NCBI GenBank assembly: GCA_037441765.1
Contig: JBBIRM010000006.1
Location: 1 to 54,413, forward strand
Reading direction: 5' to 3'
Length of the DNA stretch: 54,413 bases
Origin: JBBIRM01 sp037441765
GTDB taxonomy: Bacteria; Desulfobacterota; BSN033; UBA1163
Shown here: positions 9,129-18,475 of the stretch, piece by piece
Layout of the letters: each line of letters opens with the position of its first letter
Numbering within the stretch: the stretch's first letter is position 1
Program-made: the position numbers and the translations under genes
Notes under the pieces: generated by a model
Seen by the model: the letters and a program-made list of their open reading frames with translations, nothing else
The model's database searches: none
Told to the model about the DNA's origin: nothing

Positions 9129-11628
9129 TTGTCCCTTTCAAGAGAATTAAGATTGTAGGTAGAAAAAAGAGGGCAGTGACCAGGCAGAATCCCATCCCAA
9201 ATATTGTCGCCCATCCCATTGTAGAGACGGCCTGATATCGTGCTGTGGCAAGGGAGCCGAACCCGAGCATCGTGGTTAAGGAACAAAGCACCATAGCCCT
9301 TCCCGTGGTGCGAAGGGCATTGCCTGGATCTTTTCTTCCTCCCTCCAAATATCGGTGCATCAAGTGGATACTGTTATCAATGCCCATTCCGATGATCATG
9401 GGGATGATGACTGCATTGATAAAGTTAATCTTTATCCCGAGGAGGGAAATCGTCCCGACCATCCACAAAAGACCCATGGTAAGGGGTGAAAGGATTAAAA
9501 GCGTTATCCTCCAATTTCGAAAATGGAGGGTGACAATCAAAAAAACTATAAAGAAGGCAACGGGGGTGAGAAGGTAGAGGTCTTCTCTCACAATCCTCAG
9601 GATCTCCAATTCTACCCTTTGGGGGCCTGTAATCGAAACTCCTGAAACTTCCTTCTCCAATTGGTCAAAAGATACTTCCCCTTTCCTATAATAAATATGT
9701 GAGATAAATCTGTAACTCCCATCCTTTTTAGTAACGAAAGGCTCGATCACCTTCTTAAAAGGTCCTTGTTGAAGAGAGGCAAATAGGATCTCAGGAGGGT
9801 AGAGCCTTTCATTACCTCTTCTTAATTCATCAATTCTCTGAATCACCGTTTGGAATTCACCCACCTCAAACCCATTCTCCCTTAGGGCCTTTATGAAATT
9901 CTTCTTTACTCCTTCAAGATCGATCAACTCTCGAATGGCCATGGCAACCCTTTTCTGCTTTTCGAGGGAAGGGATTAATTTTGAAAGGGAATGGTAGGAG
10001 TCGATCTTTCCTTCTCTCTGATATTTCTCCAAAACCCTGACCCATTCTTCCTCTTTCAGAAGGAGGTCTCGGAATTCTTTCCCCTCGTGAATCGAAATCC
10101 CCTCCAACTTCCTTCCTCCAAAAGCCTTTGCCATTTGATCAAAGACTTCAATGGGTGGAATATCCTTTGGCCTAAGGTTTCTGAAATCTTTTTCTACCTC
10201 AATGTCAAAGCAAAGAAGGCTGAATAAGACGGTTACCCCAATAAATCCTATAAAAATGGGGAGGGGGTGTTTTTCAATCAATGTGGAGGTATATTTGAAA
10301 CTTAAAATCTTGATGTATGAGTATGGATAGGGTTTCTTTCTTTGATCCATCAGGACAAGAAACGAAGGGAGGACGAAATAGATACAGAGGAGTGAGCATA
10401 ATAAACCGATGGCCACAAGAAAAGCCAGTTCTGTAATCCCCCTGACTCGTGAGAAGAAGAGGACGATAAAGGCGAAAATCGTTGTGAAGGCCCCCGTCCA
10501 TATTCCAGATCCAGTTTCTGTAAGGGCGATCTCAATGGCGCAGGAGATATTCTTCCCTGAAGCCCTTTCCTGGTGATATCGATCGTAGAGGTGGATAGCA
10601 AAGTCAATGCCAAGGCCTACCAGTATTGCAGCAAAAGCAATGGTTAGGATATTTAGGCTTCTCAGGGTAAGAGATGCAATTCCCATCGTTAACTGGATTC
10701 CTCCAAAGAGCGGAAGGCCAATGATAAGGAAGGTAATCCATCTTCTGAAAACATAAAAGAATAGGATTAGAACGAGGACAAGCGAGATCAAGAACGAACT
10801 CTGCATATCGAATCGGAGAACCTCTGCCTCGGCTGTAGCAATGGGATGCGCACCCGTCAGATAAATCTTTGTGGAACTTTCCTTTTGAGGCAAAATGGTT
10901 TTATCAAACTCCTCCATCAATGACTTTGAAAATCGAAGGTCAGTGGCAGGTTGGCTGGGCTCTGTGATGATGAGAAGGGATTTCTGGTCTTTGGAGAGAA
11001 AAAAGTTGCTTGTCTCATCAAATTCCATTCCCTTCATCCCTTCTTTCCATTTCTCTATGAAGAGCCATCGCAGTTCGAAGGGATCCGTTTGAATCAAGTC
11101 TTTCATCACAAAGGAGGCATGGCTAACCAGGATCTTCTTGTTTTTTTTAATTTGCCGGGATATCTCTTCCTCTGTCCATTTCTTTTTTAACTTTTCAATA
11201 TCCTCCTCGTTAAGAAAGAGATAGGGATGGGAGAGAAAGAGAGCAAATACGGGTTTGGCTTTTTCAAAATCCTCTTCCTCCACTTTTTGGAATCGGATGC
11301 TTCGAAATGCCTTCTCTCCATTTACCTCCATCCCCTTCAGTTTTTTGACAATGGTTTTACCCGAGTCGATCAACTTTTTAGGTTCGGCCCCTTCCTTATT
11401 CTCCAAAAGGATAAAGAGAAGGTCAAAGGCACCAGTCTCCTTAAGGTTCTCCATATAGAGTTTGATGGGTCCTTTTTCAGCAGGGAAAAGTTTTAGGAAG
11501 TCAGGATCAAATCTCAGCCTTCCAGTTACAAAAAAGGCCAACCCAAAGAAGATGAAAAAGATGAGAAGAACTTTTCTTTGATGATATAGACAGAGATAAG
11601 CAATCCCATGGAGCAATTGTTTTCGCAT
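9115..11628 (-). CDS. MMPL/RND-family lipid-type exporter
   Basis: An 837-residue membrane protein with the duplicated MMPL layout: an N-terminal helix, a large periplasmic loop (about 40-260), five to six transmembrane segments (about 270-430), a second helix and loop (about 445-640), and a last bundle (about 645-830). Matching SSD-like motifs appear in both halves (VGLGIDFAIHLYDRY and IGMGIDNSIHLMHRY), with the acidic residue expected for proton coupling. HpnN (hopanoid) and MmpL (lipid) transporters share this plan, so the cargo is probably a lipid. The gene follows the radical SAM gene by 12 bp and overlaps the flavoprotein gene. No hopanoid synthesis gene is seen, so the HpnN label is not justified. 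Confidence 0.87.
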   Translation of the reverse strand: MRKQLLHGIAYLCLYHQRKVLLIFFIFFGLAFFVTGRLRFDPDFLKLFPAEKGPIKLYMENLKETGAFDLLFILLENKEGAEPKKLIDSGKTIVKKLKGMEVNGEKAFRSIRFQKVEEEDFEKAKPVFALFLSHPYLFLNEEDIEKLKKKWTEEEISRQIKKNKKILVSHASFVMKDLIQTDPFELRWLFIEKWKEGMKGMEFDETSNFFLSKDQKSLLIITEPSQPATDLRFSKSLMEEFDKTILPQKESSTKIYLTGAHPIATAEAEVLRFDMQSSFLISLVLVLILFFYVFRRWITFLIIGLPLFGGIQLTMGIASLTLRSLNILTIAFAAILVGLGIDFAIHLYDRYHQERASGKNISCAIEIALTETGSGIWTGAFTTIFAFIVLFFSRVRGITELAFLVAIGLLCSLLCIYFVLPSFLVLMDQRKKPYPYSYIKILSFKYTSTLIEKHPLPIFIGFIGVTVLFSLLCFDIEVEKDFRNLRPKDIPPIEVFDQMAKAFGGRKLEGISIHEGKEFRDLLLKEEEWVRVLEKYQREGKIDSYHSLSKLIPSLEKQKRVAMAIRELIDLEGVKKNFIKALRENGFEVGEFQTVIQRIDELRRGNERLYPPEILFASLQQGPFKKVIEPFVTKKDGSYRFISHIYYRKGEVSFDQLEKEVSGVSITGPQRVELEILRIVREDLYLLTPVAFFIVFLIVTLHFRNWRITLLILSPLTMGLLWMVGTISLLGIKINFINAVIIPMIIGMGIDNSIHLMHRYLEGGRKDPGNALRTTGRAMVLCSLTTMLGFGSLATARYQAVSTMGWATIFGMGFCLVTALFFLPTILILLKGTNGKG

Positions 11629-11640
11629 AATTGAAACAGA

Positions 11641-12927
11641 TTATAACAGATTCCCCTTTCTCTTCCATGCCTTTTTAAATCCTAAATTCAAGGGGGCAAA
11701 GATCTGAAAGGAACGGTGAATTTTGGAAAGTCTTCTGAATATAGAACTCCATGATAGAAATGAGGAGTTGAGCCATTCAAAACCCTCCTGTAGCCTTTCA
11801 GGACTCATCCCTTTTGGAAGAAAGGTGACATGTTCCATATCATAGAGATCCCATTGATTTGTTAGAATTCTATTTTCTTTTCCCAGCCTTTCTCTAAGTG
11901 GGGTCCCTGGATAAGGTGTGAGAATTGGAAAGAGCGCACCATCTATCCTTGTCTGGTGGCAGAAATTGAGAATCTTTTCAAAAGACTCCGGTGTATCATG
12001 GTCATAACCTAAGATAAAAGAGGCAAAAATCCCAATCCCATTCTCATGGAACCTCTTTACTGCTTCCTGAGGAGATATTCTTAAATTTGTCTTTTTCCCC
12101 ATCAGGGTGAGGTTCTCATAGGTGAGGGATTCAAATCCAACAAATAGGGCTATACAGCCGCTTTTAGAAGCAAGGCTTAGTAACTCATCATCATTTGCAA
12201 GATCAATTGGGGCATGGCTTGCCCATTTGAATTTTAAGGATATCATCTCCTTAAATAGGGTTTTTGCATAGGAACGATTTCCAATAAGATTATCATCCAC
12301 GAGAAAGAGAAAGACGCTCTCCTTTCTCAATGCCTCCAACTCATCGATGACAAGTTGGATGGGCCTTGTCCGGTAACTTCTACCGAAGAAGGAGGAGATG
12401 GAGCAGAATTCGCATTGAAAAGGACAGCCCCGAGTTGTCTGAATTGTATTGGTAAAGAGGTAGCCTTTTCCTTTAACCAGATCCCTTCTTGGAGTTTTGA
12501 CTTCAGAAAGGGAAACGAGGCTATCGTCTTTATAAATTCTTTTTAACTTGGACTCCTTAAAATCTTTAACAACCTCTTTCCAGATAAGATCTCCTTCTCC
12601 AATGACAACAGAATCTGCGTGATCAAGGGTCTCATCAGGTAGATGGGAGACGTGGAACCCTCCAAGAACAACCTTTTTCCCTCTCCTCCTGAACCCATCG
12701 GCAATCTCATAGGCTCTTGGAGCCTGAGGGGTCATGACGGTTATTCCTACCAAATCCGCTTCGGTATCGAAATTAAGTTTTTCAATATTTTCATCAATGA
12801 TGGATACCTCAACATCCTCAGGGCTCTGTGAGGCTAAAGTAAGGAGGCTTAATGGTGGAAATTTAAATTGAATCTCCCCCCAGAGAGTTGATTGAGGCCA
12901 CCCAGGCACAATATAAACCACTTTCAT
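11641..12927 (-). CDS. B12-type radical SAM protein
   Basis: A 428-residue protein with an N-terminal cobalamin-binding-like Rossmann domain (about 1-135; DLVGITVMTPQAP and KVVLGGFHVSHLPDE) that lacks a clear DxHxxG motif. It is followed by a radical SAM core with cluster cysteines C168, C172 and C175 (RGCPFQCEFCSIS, then FFGRSYRTRP). The pattern is that of a large family of mostly uncharacterised class B-like radical SAM enzymes with methylating and other members, including HpnP/HpnJ-like proteins of lipid pathways. It overlaps the START-like gene by 4 nt (ATGA) and lies 12 bp before the exporter, which points to action on the same lipid-like substrate. Confidence 0.87.
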   Translation of the reverse strand: MKVVYIVPGWPQSTLWGEIQFKFPPLSLLTLASQSPEDVEVSIIDENIEKLNFDTEADLVGITVMTPQAPRAYEIADGFRRRGKKVVLGGFHVSHLPDETLDHADSVVIGEGDLIWKEVVKDFKESKLKRIYKDDSLVSLSEVKTPRRDLVKGKGYLFTNTIQTTRGCPFQCEFCSISSFFGRSYRTRPIQLVIDELEALRKESVFLFLVDDNLIGNRSYAKTLFKEMISLKFKWASHAPIDLANDDELLSLASKSGCIALFVGFESLTYENLTLMGKKTNLRISPQEAVKRFHENGIGIFASFILGYDHDTPESFEKILNFCHQTRIDGALFPILTPYPGTPLRERLGKENRILTNQWDLYDMEHVTFLPKGMSPERLQEGFEWLNSSFLSWSSIFRRLSKIHRSFQIFAPLNLGFKKAWKRKGNLL

Positions 12928-13442
12928 GAAGGTCTCTCTTCCAATAGGGATTTGAGGCGTTTGAGGGCGATCTCGGTTAGTTCGTTATGTTTTTTCTCTC
13001 CACCTAAGAGTGACCATCCGATTCTGTAAATCCATCGCCTTATCTGATAGATGAGGGTGTGAGTTACCTCTGTTCCGAGTTCATTCTTTTTTAGATCCCA
13101 GATTTCAATCCCCCCTTCAAAAAATCCGTTTAAAAACCGATAGACAATCCGATGGGGTCTCTCTAAGAGAATCACCTCTGAATCCCATTCCGGCCCAATT
13201 CTGAATTTAATGTTGAAATGGAATTTTGTTCCTATGCTGATCTCACCAGGCGTCATCTTCTCAATAATAATCTCCTCAAGAGGAACCCAGTGTTTAAATT
13301 GATTAAAATCTGTAAGAAAATCATATGTTGCCTCTGGTTCTTTCTGAATTAAAATTCGGTGTTGATTGATCTTGCCTTTGAAGAATTGGCCTGCAATCGT
13401 GATAAACCTTTCTTCCTTTTTCATTTTTGATAAAGGTATCAC
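12924..13442 (-). CDS. SRPBCC (START-like) ligand-binding protein
   Basis: A 172-residue protein with the polyketide-cyclase/SRPBCC pattern: an early helix and strand with ATYDFLTDFNQFKHW, a strand with WDSEVILLERPHRIVYRF, and a final amphipathic helix. These proteins form a deep hydrophobic pocket and bind or act on lipids and polyketides. It lies 3 bp after the acyltransferase gene and overlaps the downstream radical SAM gene by 4 nt, so it is probably translated together with them. Binding of the pathway's hydrophobic intermediate is an inference. Confidence 0.75.
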   Translation of the reverse strand: MIPLSKMKKEERFITIAGQFFKGKINQHRILIQKEPEATYDFLTDFNQFKHWVPLEEIIIEKMTPGEISIGTKFHFNIKFRIGPEWDSEVILLERPHRIVYRFLNGFFEGGIEIWDLKKNELGTEVTHTLIYQIRRWIYRIGWSLLGGEKKHNELTEIALKRLKSLLEERPS

Positions 13443-13445
13443 TTT

Positions 13446-14345
13446 CTACTCTTTCAAACCTCCCCAGAAAGGGAAGAAGTTTAACCATTGGTCAGGATAT
13501 TGTCGAATGACGGCCTCAAATCTCTTTGCCATCTCCTGAACGCCTTGTCTCACCGCTTCATTCTTACTGATATCCCTTCTTATTGGGATAGGTTCATCGA
13601 TGATCCCCCAGTATTTCAACTTCTCGTTCTGGATAACAAAGACCGGTATCACCACTGCACCTGTCTCGAGGGCAAGATGAATTGCTCCTGTCGGGAATAT
13701 GGTAGATTGGCCAAAGAAATCAACCTCAACGGATTGACCATCGTAGGTTCGGTCTGCAACCATAGCAACGATCTCATTTCTCCTCAACCATTTTGCAATC
13801 TCAAGGATGGTAAGATTTGGTCTCTCCTTTGGGTCAATCATAATGGTATGAATCCCTGCTTTTTGGCGGAGCCTTTTCTCATAACGGGAAAGAAATTGGC
13901 TCTCCTCTTTGAGCGTGAGGATATGAATGGGATATCCCTTCTGAGCAAGCACATATCCTCCCAACTCCCAATTCCCGAGATGGGGGGTAACACAGATTAC
14001 TCCTCTCCCACCCTCAAGGGCCTTCTTTAAGTGTTCTTCTCCGATCTCCTTTTCTATCCATTTCGCTTTATTCCGAGAATCCAATCTCTCCATAGCCATG
14101 TAATCGAGAAGTTTGAGGGAATAGTTCTGAAAGCATCTTTTTGCGAGCCGTGAGATTTCTTTCTCTGTATAGGTTCCCTCCCCGATGATTCGAAGGTTCT
14201 CTTTTACTGCTTCCCTATACCTTTTTAAAATTAAGAAGACCAGATGATTCCCCAAGGAGGTAAAAAGTGGGTTCAGGGACCTCGGAACCGTCCTTGAGAA
14301 AAGATGAAAAAGGGTGATAAAGAAACTGACCTCTCTTGCGGTCAA
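13446..14345 (-). CDS. LpxL/HtrB-family acyltransferase
   Basis: A 299-residue protein of the lysophospholipid/lipid A acyltransferase family. An N-terminal hydrophobic stretch (about 8-40) could anchor it to the inner membrane. The catalytic H122xxxxE127 motif is seen in TPHLGNWELGG, and downstream come the NEIVAMVADRTYDG and VDFFGQSTIFPTGAIHLA blocks typical of LpxL. It overlaps the upstream gene by 4 nt. No other lipid A gene is nearby, and homologues in non-LPS clusters acylate specialised lipids, so a role in the local pathway seems more likely than in core lipid A synthesis. Confidence 0.85.
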   Translation of the reverse strand: MTAREVSFFITLFHLFSRTVPRSLNPLFTSLGNHLVFLILKRYREAVKENLRIIGEGTYTEKEISRLAKRCFQNYSLKLLDYMAMERLDSRNKAKWIEKEIGEEHLKKALEGGRGVICVTPHLGNWELGGYVLAQKGYPIHILTLKEESQFLSRYEKRLRQKAGIHTIMIDPKERPNLTILEIAKWLRRNEIVAMVADRTYDGQSVEVDFFGQSTIFPTGAIHLALETGAVVIPVFVIQNEKLKYWGIIDEPIPIRRDISKNEAVRQGVQEMAKRFEAVIRQYPDQWLNFFPFWGGLKE

Positions 14346-15421
14346 TTTCGTTTCCTCCTTCTTTCAAGAAGATCAATAAAAGCCTCGAGGCGTGTTTCCA
14401 CCCCTCCCCTCGCTGTATGCTCATCGATGATCAGGGTAAGAATAGGAATATGGAGGTCCTTCTGGACTTTTGAAAGGATGGTCTGGGCAACCAGTTCAGG
14501 CATGCATGTGAAGGGAAAGATGTGAATGATTCCATCAATTCCTTTCTTTGCATAGAAGACGGTCTTACCCACTGATTCAATGCTTTCACCACCCGCATGG
14601 AACTGGAGGTAAGGGCGGGCAAATCTTGATGATAATTTAAATTGGTTCCTCCTGAAAGGCTTGAACCGGAAACGGTCATTAGCATAATCACTCAACCAGA
14701 CGGACTTAATCACTTCAACCCCTCTCTCGGCCAACCACATGTCAATTCCCATGTTGGCCGATGGATCTAAAACAGTGAAGAGTTCCCCAACAATGGCTAC
14801 TCGAAGAGGATGGATCCCCTTTCTCTTTCTCAACTTTCTGAACCAAAAAGAGATAGTCAAAACCGATTTAATGAGTTGGGAGAGGGAAAGACTACTTTCT
14901 ACCAGGGAGAGAGATTTTTCCAATACCTGGTCGGTCTCGCAGGGAGACAATTCATATGGTTTCGTGTGGAAATATTTTTTCATAACCCAATCTAAAATGG
15001 ACAATCTGAGGAGGATCGAAAAGAAGATCTTGTAAAGGGTTAATCTTGAGCGTGCCCCCGAGATCCTCTGCATCAGGTCGAGCATGTCCTTGAGGGCATC
15101 AGGGTTATTTGCGCTTCCCATCTTAAAAGAGTAACCCAAATCCTTCAAAATCTGTTCTTGAATCACATCATAATAGCCGAACCGGCATGGGCCCCATCCT
15201 CCAATCATAAAAATAGTATCCGCTCCTAATTCAAGGGCTTCAATCATGCTTCCAAGGGTTACTTTAAAAGGGAAACAAGCAAATTCAGGGGCATGCTTGG
15301 TTCCAAGATCGAGTGTCCTCTTAGTTGGGGTGGGAGGAAAGATGATTTCTACTCCTGCTTTTTTGAGGACAGGGCCATAGGCCTTATGAAGGTGACCAAG
15401 GTAAGGAGTTGTCATTTTCAT
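14342..15421 (-). CDS. HgdB-like activase-associated protein (type B, copy 2)
   Basis: A 359-residue protein of the uncharacterised group that travels with CoA-dehydratase-type activases (COG3581-like). Key blocks are HAPEFACFPFKVTLGSMIEA, GWGPCRFGYYDVIQEQILKD, FPFTCMPELVAQTILSK and the terminal DEHTARGGVETRLEAF. The spaced cysteines could bind an iron-sulfur cluster. It is a paralogue of the gene at 17366-18472. It overlaps both neighbours by 4 nt. The reaction is unknown; by analogy, the activase would deliver a very low-potential electron to these proteins. Confidence 0.75.
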   Translation of the reverse strand: MKMTTPYLGHLHKAYGPVLKKAGVEIIFPPTPTKRTLDLGTKHAPEFACFPFKVTLGSMIEALELGADTIFMIGGWGPCRFGYYDVIQEQILKDLGYSFKMGSANNPDALKDMLDLMQRISGARSRLTLYKIFFSILLRLSILDWVMKKYFHTKPYELSPCETDQVLEKSLSLVESSLSLSQLIKSVLTISFWFRKLRKRKGIHPLRVAIVGELFTVLDPSANMGIDMWLAERGVEVIKSVWLSDYANDRFRFKPFRRNQFKLSSRFARPYLQFHAGGESIESVGKTVFYAKKGIDGIIHIFPFTCMPELVAQTILSKVQKDLHIPILTLIIDEHTARGGVETRLEAFIDLLERRRKRN

Positions 15422-16389
15422 TTTTGATTTTTCCTTCTCAGAATCATCTCGAGAAAGGCCTCTATTCTTGTAGAAAACCCAACGTTCGAAAGATGTTCAT
15501 CGAAGACGATGGAAAGAGTAGAAATCTTATCTTTGACACAGTGTTGGATGAGTTCAAAATTGAAGGAATCCTGTCCGCATCCAAATGATGCAAGATTTAT
15601 GATCCCCTGAACCAGCCCACTTCTCGCAAAATGAATCGCAGAGCCTACCATCTCTTTTCCATAGGACCAATAAATTCTTTTACGGAGTGTCTCAATTCCC
15701 TTTTCAATCTCCTGGTCACTCAAGGCCTCCGGAGTGATAGGAGAATATCTACTCAACTCGATCTGTTCGACGACATATCGCCTAAGAAAAGGATCATGAA
15801 CATAATATGGCCTACCAATTACTCCTATCCTCCCTTTTCCATCTTCCAAGGGTTTTTCTATCCTATTTGAAGATCGACTTAGATGGAGGGCCTGGTCAAA
15901 AGAGAACCTATGCCTGAGGAGTAACCGGAAGCGATTCTGCCTCTCTATGGCCATCAAATAAGATGCTGACACCTTGCCCTTATCCTTTAAAAAGATATTT
16001 CCCACTTTTAGATAAAAATTCTCCTCTGCTTTGACCCCTTGTGCTTTACAGTGAATGGGGTAATCAATGAGTGGAGGAAGGGAATCAATAGAAGCCCTGA
16101 GCATGTCTGGAAGGCCCATCAACTTTGGACACATATACGCATCTGGTTCAACGCTGATGAATCGAGGGATGAAAAGATAATCAACCTTCTGCCGAATGGA
16201 TTCGACATGGCCAAAGAATATTTTAACAGGTAGGCAGAGGTCACTCGGCACAAACTTTGATCCTTCTCGAACTGTGTCCTCAGTGGTTGGATCAGAGACG
16301 ACTACTTCTATCCCCAACGTCTCAAAAAATTTCTCCCAGAGAGGAAAGTAGCGGTAGAAAAGAAGCCCACGTGGAATTCCAATCTTCAT
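15418..16389 (-). CDS. DUF2229-like activase-associated protein (type A, copy 2)
   Basis: A 323-residue protein of the DUF2229/COG3580-like group. It opens with the typical MKIGIPRGLLFYRYFPLWEK, followed by PSDLCLPVKIFFGH, DAYMCPKLMGLPDMLRAS and, late, LASFGCGQDSFN with FDEHLSNVGFSTRIEAFLEM. The cysteines in CLP, MCP and GCG are shared with the neighbouring paralogue and are candidate cluster ligands. In clostridia and methanogens such domains are often fused to the activase; here they are separate proteins. It overlaps both flanking genes by 4 nt. Function is unknown. Confidence 0.75.
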   Translation of the reverse strand: MKIGIPRGLLFYRYFPLWEKFFETLGIEVVVSDPTTEDTVREGSKFVPSDLCLPVKIFFGHVESIRQKVDYLFIPRFISVEPDAYMCPKLMGLPDMLRASIDSLPPLIDYPIHCKAQGVKAEENFYLKVGNIFLKDKGKVSASYLMAIERQNRFRLLLRHRFSFDQALHLSRSSNRIEKPLEDGKGRIGVIGRPYYVHDPFLRRYVVEQIELSRYSPITPEALSDQEIEKGIETLRKRIYWSYGKEMVGSAIHFARSGLVQGIINLASFGCGQDSFNFELIQHCVKDKISTLSIVFDEHLSNVGFSTRIEAFLEMILRRKNQK

Positions 16390-17369
16390 CTCTGCGTCCT
16401 ATGAAATCTCTTTCTCCTTTCAATCGTCTCCAAAAAGGCCTCCAGTCGGGTTGTCATTCCACCTGCACCTGTGTGTTCGTCAACCATTATGCAAAGATAG
16501 AGTGTGGTTCCCCCCTCTTTTACCTTATGACTTAAGAGGGGTTCGATCATGGAGTCCACCCCGCATGAAAAACAGGTCAGATAGATGAGACCATCGATTT
16601 GACCGGAATGGAGGTAGTGAAGGCCTGCGCCAAGAATTTCTCTACCAAAGGTCCAGTAAATATCCTTTCCCAGTCTTTCAATCTCAAGATCAATTTTTTC
16701 AGGGCTGACCATCTCCTGGGTTAAAAGAATGGCCTTAGAGTCCTCAATCAACCTTAAAGCATTAAAGTTGAAAAACGGGTCATAGAGACAGTAGGGATGT
16801 CCAACTACAGCGATTTTCTTTTCCAAAACATCTTGAGAAAATCTCTCTTTTCTTCTAACGGAAATAAGTTCAGGATTGAGATCGCCTCTCCTGCTCTTTT
16901 CTCGAAATTCCTGATAGGCGTTGATTGCTTTTTTTAAGGACCCCTTAGCCTCTATTGATCTAATTCCCAATCTCTTAGCCATTTCCAAAAAAGAAGAAGA
17001 AAGGCTTGACCCCCGGTGTCGTTCATCCACATAGGGGTCTAAAATAGGAGGAAGATTTGGGATCGAATACCTGAGCATTTCTGGAAGCCCCCCGGTTCTT
17101 GGACAGAAACAGGACTTTCTCTCAAGGCTTAGAAGTCTTGGAACAAAAAGGAAATCCACTTGATCTCGAAGGGTAAGGGCATGGCCAAAAGCCATCTTGA
17201 TGGGAATGCAGTTATCATCGTCCGCATACCTGAACCCCTCCTCTACCAACTCCCGATGGCTTGGGTTTGAGACAAGCACATCAAATCCCAATTCTTTAAA
17301 GAAGGTCAGCCAGAGGGGAAAATAGCGATAGTATAGGAGAGCTCTTGGAATGCCGATTCTGATCGTCAA
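16386..17369 (-). CDS. DUF2229-like activase-associated protein (type A, copy 1)
   Basis: A 327-residue paralogue of the gene at 15418-16389. It carries the same IGIPRALLYYRYFPLWLTFF start, a DDNCIPIKMAFGHAL block, a CFCPRTGGLPEMLRYS block and the late LTCFSCGVDSMIEPLL with VDEHTGAGGMTTRLEAFLET. It has one more cysteine in each of the last two blocks than copy 2, so the two copies may differ in cluster binding. It overlaps both neighbours by 4 nt. The reaction is unknown. Confidence 0.75.
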   Translation of the reverse strand: MTIRIGIPRALLYYRYFPLWLTFFKELGFDVLVSNPSHRELVEEGFRYADDDNCIPIKMAFGHALTLRDQVDFLFVPRLLSLERKSCFCPRTGGLPEMLRYSIPNLPPILDPYVDERHRGSSLSSSFLEMAKRLGIRSIEAKGSLKKAINAYQEFREKSRRGDLNPELISVRRKERFSQDVLEKKIAVVGHPYCLYDPFFNFNALRLIEDSKAILLTQEMVSPEKIDLEIERLGKDIYWTFGREILGAGLHYLHSGQIDGLIYLTCFSCGVDSMIEPLLSHKVKEGGTTLYLCIMVDEHTGAGGMTTRLEAFLETIERRKRFHRTQR

Positions 17370-18472
17370 GATTCTCTTCTCCCTATCTTCTTTCTTTCTC
17401 TTCGTTTCTGCAATAGGTCAACGAAGGCACCCAATCGGGTCATCACCATGGTCTCTGAGAGGTTCTCGTCGAGAGAGAAAGTCAGTATCGGGATATCATG
17501 CTCCCTGCTCACCTTGACAAGTATATTCTTTGCCACAGCCTCAAGCATACATCCGAGAGGCAGAAGTTGAATGGCTGCTTCATAGCCATCTTTTTTAAAG
17601 AGGATTGGATAACCAATGGAGGAATTACATTCTCCTCCGAGATTATATCTCAGATAGGGTTTTGATGCTTTGATTGCACTCCGTTTTGACCTTGGATGAA
17701 AAAGATCTAAGCCGAGGGCATGGCTGATCTTTTGGGTAATCCAGACCGTTCGGGTCACCTCCACTCCCATCTCGCCAAGTTTTCGCTCAATCTCCTGGTT
17801 GGCATGGGGATTAATAACCATATAGCCTTCTCCTGTGATCAGCACCTTGATAGGCCTTCTTTTGGAATCCTTCTTGATCCGGTCAAAGAGATAAACCGAC
17901 TCATCACATGCCTTCTGCAACTGCTTCAGGTTTTCAGCCTCGTCGATCAGCCTAAGACATTGGAGTTCAACCCTTGTGGTCTCCCCCCTTTCTATTTCTA
18001 AGGGTCTGACCCTGTGGGCCAAACGTTCAACCTTCTCACAGAGCCTTAGCTTCCTCCAGCCAAGGTGCAGGGCCCTTAGCGTCTTCAAGAGGGAGACGTC
18101 CCATTTCTTTCGTTCCTTGTTGAATCGTTGAACGTAATGGCTCCAGAGCCTGGTGTCATCCATCGAAATCCAGGTGAAGTTAAACCCGAGGTCCCTTAGG
18201 ATCTGCTGCATCACCACATCGTACATCCCAACCCGACATGGGCCATGATCGCTAACCATGGCAATCGTATCGGCGCCTTTCTCAAGGGCCTCGATGAAAT
18301 TCCCGAGGATGAATTTGAATGGAAGACAGGTTGAGGAAGGAGAATATTTAATCCCGAGAGAAAGAGTCCTTTGGCTGGTCTTGGGTGGAAATACAAACTC
18401 TGGACCGACCAGCCTCCCAATGGCACCGAGCATAATATTTAGGTTGCCAATATGGGGAACCGCAAGTTTCAT
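17366..18472 (-). CDS. HgdB-like activase-associated protein (type B, copy 1)
   Basis: A 368-residue paralogue of the gene at 14342-15421 (COG3581-like). It shows YSPSSTCLPFKFILGNFIEA, DHGPCRVGMYDVVMQQILRD, LPLGCMLEAVAKNILVK and a terminal DENLSETMVMTRLGAFVDLL. The gene lies 3 bp after the activase gene and overlaps the next gene by 4 nt, so the activase and the four partner proteins are almost certainly made from one message. Whether it is an electron acceptor, a catalytic subunit or a scaffold cannot be read from sequence. Confidence 0.75.
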   Translation of the reverse strand: MKLAVPHIGNLNIMLGAIGRLVGPEFVFPPKTSQRTLSLGIKYSPSSTCLPFKFILGNFIEALEKGADTIAMVSDHGPCRVGMYDVVMQQILRDLGFNFTWISMDDTRLWSHYVQRFNKERKKWDVSLLKTLRALHLGWRKLRLCEKVERLAHRVRPLEIERGETTRVELQCLRLIDEAENLKQLQKACDESVYLFDRIKKDSKRRPIKVLITGEGYMVINPHANQEIERKLGEMGVEVTRTVWITQKISHALGLDLFHPRSKRSAIKASKPYLRYNLGGECNSSIGYPILFKKDGYEAAIQLLPLGCMLEAVAKNILVKVSREHDIPILTFSLDENLSETMVMTRLGAFVDLLQKRRERKKIGRRES

Positions 18473-18475
18473 GGT

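Noticed and set aside
13488..14030. 180-codon plus-strand open frame
   Set aside because: It is antisense to the LpxL-like gene, which has clear catalytic motifs; composition is that of a shadow frame.
9115..14345. Hopanoid (hpn) cluster
   Set aside because: The exporter and radical SAM proteins resemble HpnN and HpnP/HpnJ families, but no squalene-hopene cyclase, squalene synthase or HpnA-H gene is present.
7623..14345. Aryl polyene or ladderane gene cluster
   Set aside because: LPLAT, exporter and CrtI-like genes fit in part, but there is no ketosynthase, acyl carrier protein, dehydratase or ammonia lyase.
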